DNA from: Pseudonocardia sp. EC080619-01
GTDB taxonomy: Bacteria; Actinomycetota; Actinomycetes; Mycobacteriales; Pseudonocardiaceae
Assembly (NCBI RefSeq): GCF_001420995.1
Contig: NZ_CP012186.1
Span: 142,536 to 206,535 of the forward strand
Direction of reading: 5' to 3'
Length of the DNA: 64,000 bases
Shown: positions 58,762 through 64,000 of the stretch, piece after piece
Layout: every line of letters begins with the position of its first letter
How positions within the stretch are numbered: the stretch's first letter is position 1
Position numbers and translations under genes: made by a program
The notes under the pieces: model-generated
Databases searched by the model: none
Told to the model about the DNA's origin: nothing
Seen by the model: only the letters and a program-made list of their open reading frames with translations

Positions 58762-60860
58762 TTGTCGGCCTCCTTGCGGGCATCGAACAGTGGCAACGCG
58801 ATCACGTCGGCGTCCTGTTCGGTCGTGTCGTCGCGGGTGATGCGGTCCTCGGTCAGGGGGCCGGGCAGAGGCTCGGTCGTGGCGTCCGGGGCGGGCCGGT
58901 CGCCGGCGGTGGCGCGGGTGCGTCCGACGATTCGTCGGGTCCGTGTCGAGCCGGTAGTGGGGCGCCCGCTCAGTTCTGGTCGGTCGGGGCCGTAGGCGGC
59001 GGTGTCGAGGAGGCGGGCGGCGGCCTCGGCGATCTCGGCTTCGGTTACCGGGTCGCGGCCGCGGGCGGCGAGGATCTCGCGGGCGTGGGCCCAGATGTGC
59101 TCGCCGAACGGGACCGGAGTGGTGCGCAGATGAGTCCAGGTGGCCTCGAGGAAACGCGGCGCTTCGTCGTGGTGGTTGCGCACCCAAAGCCGGGAGATGT
59201 CGTAGGGGTCGTGGTGGACCTCCCACCGGCCGTTCTTGGCCTCCACCCCGGACGTCTGACCGCGGTAGGGGTTCAGCGCGGCGCTGTCATAGCGGCGCCG
59301 GCCCAGCTTGATCCCGTAGGAGTTGATCGCCCGCCAGCTGACCGGGAGCAGTTCGATGTAGTCGTCGTGCCCCAGTGGGACCGGGACGTAGCCGGCGACC
59401 GCGACCAGGGCGGCGTAGCGCTCGTTCGGGGTCAGCGCCTGGCCCGGGGTCAGCGGATCGCGCAGACCGTCGTGCGGGCGGTTCTGCCAGACCGCGACGA
59501 TCCACTCGTCGAGCAGGGCCTGCAGCTCGGTCATCGACCAGACCGCCTCCTGCTCGGCGCGGTGGCCGCGGTGTTCGACGCTGCGCCCGACGTAGCCGGC
59601 GACGTACTGAGCGAACAACGTCGCGATCGATCCGAGGGTGCGTTCAATGATCGGCTTGTCGGTAGGGGTGTCGGGGTGTGCGGGCTGCAGGCTGATCCCC
59701 AGTGAGCGGCACGCGGACCGGAAGGTCGCCGACAGGTATGCCTTGCCGTGGTCACACACGATCGTCTCCGGCACGATCACCGGGCGGGCCGCGGCGTGCG
59801 CGAGCCGCGTGTCGATGCTCGTCAGGCTCTCGTGGGGCAATACCGAGCGGGTCATTCGCAGCGCGTCGGTCCAGCCCGGGCGCATCGGTTCCGGGGTCAC
59901 CGCCCGGGCCAGGAGCAGCGCTGCGTCGACCGCCTTCGTGGTCGGCCGTAACACCGCCGCGGCGATGGTGCGGGTGGCTTGGTCGACCAGCCCGGTCAGC
60001 TCGACTCGGTCCACGGTCCCGTCGTCGAGCACGACGCGGACGTCGAGCGGGGTGGAGTCGATCTGTGTCCACTCTCCGGGCCGGGTCACGGTCACCGTCG
60101 CGAATGGCCCGTCCGGCTGTTTGGCTAGCGACCGGCGGGTGCGCGCCGAACCGAAGGTGTGCTGACCGGAGGACAGGCGGGCGACCAGTCGGTAGAAGGT
60201 CCGCTCAGCCGGCATGGGTGGCGGCTGAGGGTCGTCGGCCAGTAGCTGTTCGACCCGGCGGCGCAGCCGGTCCACGGTGCCGGTCGAGCGCTGGGTCTGT
60301 TCGGCGATCGCTCGCCGGGTCGCCTCGACCACACGGGGGTCGGTACGTCCGCCCGGTGCCCGCCCACGGGCGGCGCGGGCGTGGCGTTGGTCGACCAGCC
60401 CCCACAGCCCGTCGGTCTCGTAGCGGCGCCGCAGTCGCTTGAGCGTGGACAGCCCGACCTGATGCCCGGCGGCGGCAAGGGCTGCGTGCTTGGCCAGTTC
60501 CCGCTGCCGCAGTGAGTGGCGCGCCGGGTCGTAGTCCGGGCACGGAACGGTGCCCGGCGCCGCGTCGGGCGGGACACCGGTCACAACCTCGACCACATGG
60601 CGCTCCCACCACAGCGCCGACGCCCGCACCTCGTCGGGCAGCAGCTCCAGCGTGGCGTGCTCGGCCGGTCTGGGCCGCTGTCGGGTGACCAGCTCGAAGC
60701 TCGGGTCGGCCATCAACGACCCGACCAGCATCACCGTCGCGGTGCCGGTGACATCGACCAAGCGCACCGACGCCCCGTCCAGCGCGGCGACGCGGTAGCT
60801 GCGCCCCTCGAGCCGGATCTCCTCGCCCGACGCCAGGATCGGCAAGCCCGCCCGGGTCAC
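58752..60860 (-). CDS. tnsB: TnsB-like DDE transposase
   Basis: About 702 residues from the GTG overlapping the tnsA-like stop (GTGA). N-terminal helix-turn-helix domains (HQVGLSTLKRLRRRYETDGLWGLVDQR), then the rve core: Asp in WTQIDSTPLDVR, Asp in IVCDHGKAYLS, Glu in KPIIERTLGS, followed by a Mu-type C-terminal barrel (INSYGIKLGRRRYDSAAL). It cuts and joins the 3' ends. Ends DKWW as a possible contact for TniB. Confidence 0.9.
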   Translation of the reverse strand: MTRAGLPILASGEEIRLEGRSYRVAALDGASVRLVDVTGTATVMLVGSLMADPSFELVTRQRPRPAEHATLELLPDEVRASALWWERHVVEVVTGVPPDAAPGTVPCPDYDPARHSLRQRELAKHAALAAAGHQVGLSTLKRLRRRYETDGLWGLVDQRHARAARGRAPGGRTDPRVVEATRRAIAEQTQRSTGTVDRLRRRVEQLLADDPQPPPMPAERTFYRLVARLSSGQHTFGSARTRRSLAKQPDGPFATVTVTRPGEWTQIDSTPLDVRVVLDDGTVDRVELTGLVDQATRTIAAAVLRPTTKAVDAALLLARAVTPEPMRPGWTDALRMTRSVLPHESLTSIDTRLAHAAARPVIVPETIVCDHGKAYLSATFRSACRSLGISLQPAHPDTPTDKPIIERTLGSIATLFAQYVAGYVGRSVEHRGHRAEQEAVWSMTELQALLDEWIVAVWQNRPHDGLRDPLTPGQALTPNERYAALVAVAGYVPVPLGHDDYIELLPVSWRAINSYGIKLGRRRYDSAALNPYRGQTSGVEAKNGRWEVHHDPYDISRLWVRNHHDEAPRFLEATWTHLRTTPVPFGEHIWAHAREILAARGRDPVTEAEIAEAAARLLDTAAYGPDRPELSGRPTTGSTRTRRIVGRTRATAGDRPAPDATTEPLPGPLTEDRITRDDTTEQDADVIALPLFDARKEADKWW

Positions 60861-61702
60861 CCGGTCGACCCGAGTATCGGCTCGCGGTCCTTGTCCGCGC
60901 CCGCCAATCGGCCGGGCCCCACGATGGTCGTCGGGCCGAGTCTGGTGGTCTGCACCTGGGCCGTGAGTTCGCCTCGCCAGAGCATCCCGAACAGCACCGG
61001 CAGCGTCGCGATCCGGTCGCCGGCCTTCGCCGCTCCGGCCAGCAGCGGGGCCGACGCAGCGAACACCTCGCGCAGGCGCGCCGCCACCGCCGGTCGGGCG
61101 GTGCGGGGATGGCGGTAGCCGGCCAGCCAGCGCAGATTCGCCGCCCACACCGGGTCGAGCTCCCCGACACGGAGGTAGTCCCAGCCGACCCGGGCGCAAA
61201 CCCGCGCCGTGGCCGCGAACACAGCGGCGTCGCGGTCGTCGATCCGGTCGTTCGGGCGGACATCGACCAGAACCCCCGTGCCGTCGGCGCGGCGGGCGAA
61301 GTAGTCCGGGGCGTGCCGCACCGAGCCTCCGGTACCGGCATCAGCCCAGGACAGCCACATCGGCTGCGACGCGATCCCGACGATGTCGGGGTCGGCGTCG
61401 AAGGCCATCACCCGATCCCGCTCAACCCACGACTCGAAGCCCACATGCTCACCAGTCGAAGCGAACCACCACAGCCCCGGCCAGTTCCGCTGCCCCCGAA
61501 ACGACGGAAACCCACGCACCGGCGCTACCCGCTCGAACGGTCGACCCCAGCACCGCGCCAGCGGCTCACGCCGGGTCTCCCCCTCCGCCGTGACGTACTC
61601 CGCCTCGACGTCGTCCAGGCGCGACGGGCCCCGCAGCACTGTCACCAACTCGCCAGCCACCGACTCTGCCGCCCATCCATCATCGAGCACGACGTGGCTC
61701 AA
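60857..61702 (-). CDS. tnsA: TnsA-like endonuclease
   Basis: 281 residues, first gene of the transposition operon, apparently from TTG (a GTG a few codons in is possible). TnsA_N pattern: GFESWVERDRVMAFDAD (Glu), HAPDYFARRADGTGVLVDVRP. In Tn7 TnsA the last catalytic motif is QVK; here VDVR stands at that place, so the catalytic Lys is replaced or shifted. It should cut the 5' ends so the element moves by cut-and-paste; if inactive, it would form cointegrates. Confidence 0.82.
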   Translation of the reverse strand: MSHVVLDDGWAAESVAGELVTVLRGPSRLDDVEAEYVTAEGETRREPLARCWGRPFERVAPVRGFPSFRGQRNWPGLWWFASTGEHVGFESWVERDRVMAFDADPDIVGIASQPMWLSWADAGTGGSVRHAPDYFARRADGTGVLVDVRPNDRIDDRDAAVFAATARVCARVGWDYLRVGELDPVWAANLRWLAGYRHPRTARPAVAARLREVFAASAPLLAGAAKAGDRIATLPVLFGMLWRGELTAQVQTTRLGPTTIVGPGRLAGADKDREPILGSTG

Positions 61703-61744
61703 CTTATTGGCAGCGATCTACCTGATGGCTCAGACACGCTGACA

Positions 61745-61905
61745 ACGGCTTAGTTTCCCTGGCACAGGACATCTGACCCTTCAAGACCTCGTATGCAGTT
61801 CTCTTGTTTCCGATCATCCTCTCTCGCCCACTCATTATCAACACCTCACACCTATGCATCAAATGATCTTGCCGGATGCGGTGCCGGTCGCGTAGCGTTC
61901 TCGCC
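61745..61905. other. AT-richer spacer upstream of the relaxase
   Basis: The stretch 61790-61870 is locally AT-rich (CTCATTATCAACACCTC, GATCAT ... ATGATC as distant inverted repeats). Origins of transfer often lie directly upstream of MobF relaxase genes, so this is the best oriT candidate in the window, without a demonstrated nic site. Confidence 0.35.
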
Positions 61906-64000
61906 ATGGGCGTCGTGCGGGTTACTGCGATGGCGCCCGGGTCTGTCGAGTACCTGCTGCACGGCTGCGATTCGCACCCCGAGCAGGGCCACGAACACGG
62001 TTCGGAACAGGGTATCGAGAACGGCGGCGACGGCCTGCAGCGCACCCCCGGGGCGGCGGAGTACCTGACCTCTGCGGCCGAGCGCGGCGAGCCCGACGGC
62101 GTCTGGTTCGGCGCCGGGATCGAGGCACTCGGGCTGCCGTTCGAAGCCGGCGCTACGGCGATCGCAGGCGACGTTCGGGCGGTGTTCGGGCAGCTGCGCT
62201 ACCCCGAGCACGTGCTGGCCGGGTCGACCGAGAAGACGCCGGTCTACCTCGGCTCGAAGCCGCGTAAGTATCGCACGGCTGCTCAGATCGAGGCTGCGGC
62301 GCTCAAGGAAGAACCAAATGCCACAGAGGAGCGTCGGAAGCAGATCAAGGGCACCGCGAATCGTCAGGCCAGTACTCCGACGGCGTACTACGACGTGACG
62401 TTCTCGCCGGTGAAGTCGGTGTCGATGTACTACACGGTGTTGCTCGCGGCCGGAGACAGCGAGGGCGCGGAGACGGTCCGCTGGGCGCATGACGAGGCGG
62501 TGCGGATCGCGCTGTCGTCGATACAGTCCGATGTGGCCTATGTCCGCTCCGGCCGGCACGAGGGGCGTGGGCCGTCCGGGCGGACAGTGGGTCGGTGGGA
62601 GGCGGCCACGGGGCTGGCCGCGGTGGTCTATGGCCACCACACCAACCGGGACGGCGAGCCGCAGCTGCACTCCCACGCGGGGGTATTGAACCGTGCTGCG
62701 ACCGCCGATGGGCGCGTGCTGGCCTTGGACGGGAATGCGTTTCGGCCGGTCAAGGAGGCGCTGTCCGCGGCCTACACGCGGGCCTATCAGCAGCTGCTGA
62801 CCGAGCAGATGGGCGTGCTGTTCCAACAACGGCCTGACGGGCGGGCTCGGGAGATCGCCGGGTTCGACCCGGAGCTACTGGCCCAGGCGAGCACCCGCAC
62901 CTTGGAGCGTGTCCGCCCGGCGGTCGCGAAGCTGGTGGAGGCCTACACGGCCCGGCACGGGCGGGCCCCGGGGCCGCGGGCGCGGCGGGCTTTGGTGGAC
63001 CAGGCGGTCAAGGACACCCGTGACCCGAAGCGCGGACTGGCCGGTCCGGCCGCGGTCCTGGCGTGGACGACCGGGCAGCCGGGGCGGGCGGCCAAGCTCG
63101 CGGCCGCACTGGACGCGGTCGACGAGGTAGTGATGGCCGCGGCGGCCAACGGCACCCATCCGGTGTCCGCGCTGGGTGGCCAGGAGCAGGTCACTGACGG
63201 CCGCGAGGCGGCGCTGGAGGTCCTGGCGGTCATCGGGGCCGGCCAGGCGGTGTCCGGTCAGAGCACGCCTGTCGGTGAGGGTGCGGCCACGCTCGCGGGG
63301 GCGGTGGCCATTGCCATCGAGGCCGGCGTGGCTGATGTCCAGAGTCGGTATGCGACGTGGACGGTCGGGAACCTGACCGCGGCCATCGACGACCACCTCG
63401 GTGACCACGCGGCCGCGCTCGGGGTGGCGGCGGCCGCCCGTCCGGCGTTCATGGCCACCCTGACCGAGGCGGTGCTGGCCGCGCCCGGCCAGTTCGGGAT
63501 CGTGCAGGTTTCTGCGTCCGACCCGGTGCCGGTGCCGGACGAGCTGCGCCGTCTCGGCGCCGGCGGCGACGGCCGGTCGATGTTCCGCGCCCACATCGAC
63601 GAGCGCTACGCCACCACCGCGGCAGTCACCGCCGAGGAACGGCTGCTGGGCTACAGCCGCACCGACAACCTCACTCCACTTCCGGCCGCGCGGGTCGTCG
63701 AACTGGGCGAAGTGCTCGGTGCTGGGAAGCTGTCCCCCGACCAGGCTGCGGTGATTGCTGGGGTGCTGGGGTCCGGGCGGACAGTGGACGTCCTGGTCGG
63801 GCCGGCCGGCACCGGGAAGTCGCACACCGTCGGGGCCCTGTCGACCGTGTGGGCGGGTGAGCACGGTGGCCGAGTGCTGGGCTTAGCGACCGCTGAGATG
63901 GCCGCCCGGAACCTGGCCGAGCTTGGCCTGGAGGGGATGAACACCGCACAGTGGCGGACGCGGTTCTTGCCCGACCCGACCACCGGCGAGGTTCGTGATC
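61906..64000 (+). CDS. traA: MobF-type conjugative relaxase/helicase (TraA/TrwC-like), partial
   Basis: 698 codons in the window from the ATG at 61906, open to the edge; 3' end missing. TrwC relaxase domain: YLLHG and EYLTSAAERGEPDGVWFGAGIEALGL near the start, PTAYYDVTFSPVKSVSMYY, and the histidine triad in YGHHTNRDGEPQLHSHAGVLNR. The helicase part begins with LSPDQAAVIAGVLGSGRTVDVLVGPAGTGKSHTVGAL (Walker A) and TAEMAARNLAE. It nicks at oriT, stays on the 5' end, and unwinds DNA for transfer. Opposite in orientation to the Tn7-like module beside it. Confidence 0.93.
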   Translation, partial: MGVVRVTAMAPGSVEYLLHGCDSHPEQGHEHGSEQGIENGGDGLQRTPGAAEYLTSAAERGEPDGVWFGAGIEALGLPFEAGATAIAGDVRAVFGQLRYPEHVLAGSTEKTPVYLGSKPRKYRTAAQIEAAALKEEPNATEERRKQIKGTANRQASTPTAYYDVTFSPVKSVSMYYTVLLAAGDSEGAETVRWAHDEAVRIALSSIQSDVAYVRSGRHEGRGPSGRTVGRWEAATGLAAVVYGHHTNRDGEPQLHSHAGVLNRAATADGRVLALDGNAFRPVKEALSAAYTRAYQQLLTEQMGVLFQQRPDGRAREIAGFDPELLAQASTRTLERVRPAVAKLVEAYTARHGRAPGPRARRALVDQAVKDTRDPKRGLAGPAAVLAWTTGQPGRAAKLAAALDAVDEVVMAAAANGTHPVSALGGQEQVTDGREAALEVLAVIGAGQAVSGQSTPVGEGAATLAGAVAIAIEAGVADVQSRYATWTVGNLTAAIDDHLGDHAAALGVAAAARPAFMATLTEAVLAAPGQFGIVQVSASDPVPVPDELRRLGAGGDGRSMFRAHIDERYATTAAVTAEERLLGYSRTDNLTPLPAARVVELGEVLGAGKLSPDQAAVIAGVLGSGRTVDVLVGPAGTGKSHTVGALSTVWAGEHGGRVLGLATAEMAARNLAELGLEGMNTAQWRTRFLPDPTTGEVRD

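Larger units (their letters stand above)
56880..61744 (-). mobile_element. Tn7-like transposition module (tnsA-tnsB-tniB-tniQ)
   Basis: Four overlapping genes read on the minus strand from 61702. On the outer side, the minus strand near 61744 reads TGTCAGCGTGTCTGAGCC, beginning with the TGT(CA) found at Tn7/Tn5053 ends. The other end is not certain; the VOC duplicate stops at about 56870. No cargo genes lie between the last gene and that border, so either cargo extends further left (perhaps to the TGTCAACGG at 55027) or it is a stripped copy. Confidence 0.6.

Noticed and set aside
56885..61702. CRISPR-associated transposon
   Set aside because: TniQ and Tn7-like genes are present but no Cas gene or array was found between 50 kb and the window end.
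1..64000. tRNA or rRNA genes
   Set aside because: No cloverleaf with a T-loop GGTTCRA and acceptor pairing was found around candidate GTTCGA motifs; those at 18274 and 26359 look like LexA-type sites.

Overview
The window is GC-rich actinobacterial DNA. WhiB, DUF2637, DUF5753, DUF6879 and DUF6297 family proteins and frequent GTG starts point to a Pseudonocardia-like member of the Pseudonocardiales. That genus is inference; no rRNA or tRNA gene was found to anchor it. Most of the window looks like a conjugative plasmid or large integrative element with a patchwork of insertions and two RiPP (ribosomally made peptide) clusters.

Layout. 0.6-2.9 kb: a tyrosine recombinase overlapping a degenerate partner. 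3-8.5 kb: a broken VOC gene, a TetR regulator and a junkyard of transposases (IS1634-like, IS256-like, IS21 istA/istB) ending in an intact IS3-family element, 7108-8457. The right end of that element cuts off a membrane protein that looks like the start of a conjugation coupling protein. 8.5-18.2 kb: transfer and regulatory genes (DUF2637; an XRE/DUF5753 regulator with DUF6879; an amidase/FolD-like operon; a ribbon-helix-helix protein; a possible replication initiator). 18.3-36 kb: plasmid backbone (DUF932, ParB, SSB, WhiB, PrimPol, a PD-(D/E)XK-like protein, many small unknowns), in which transcription units are preceded by large nested palindromes belonging to repeated families. Embedded here (26.8-30.2 kb) is a compact lasso-peptide operon of the albusnodin type: precursor, hairpin, cyclase, fused RRE-protease, GNAT acetyltransferase.

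36-39.8 kb: accessory chromosomal-type genes (TetR and membrane protein, ComB family, histidine phosphatase family, IS3 remnant). 40-50 kb: a lanthipeptide-like cluster with two 105-residue precursors, an APH-like kinase, a HopA1-LanC fusion, an O-methyltransferase, a LuxR-type regulator, an ABC ATPase with a DUF6297 permease, and an ABC exporter. This resembles class V lanthipeptide (LanK/LanY) logic, but with the HopA1-like and cyclase parts joined in one protein. 50-56.6 kb: miscellaneous metabolic genes. 56.9-61.7 kb: a Tn7-like transposition module (TnsA, TnsB, TnsC/TniB, TniQ). 61.9 kb to the edge: a MobF-type relaxase/helicase running off the window.

The two most unusual signals are the family of roughly 190-320 bp nested palindromes at 22.6, 25.1, 32.8 and 33.5 kb, whose stems change sequence between copies while pairing is kept, each just upstream of a gene start (one is ssb); and the HopA1-LanC lanthipeptide cluster. 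Three genes carry apparent single-base frameshifts, which could be decay or sequencing error.
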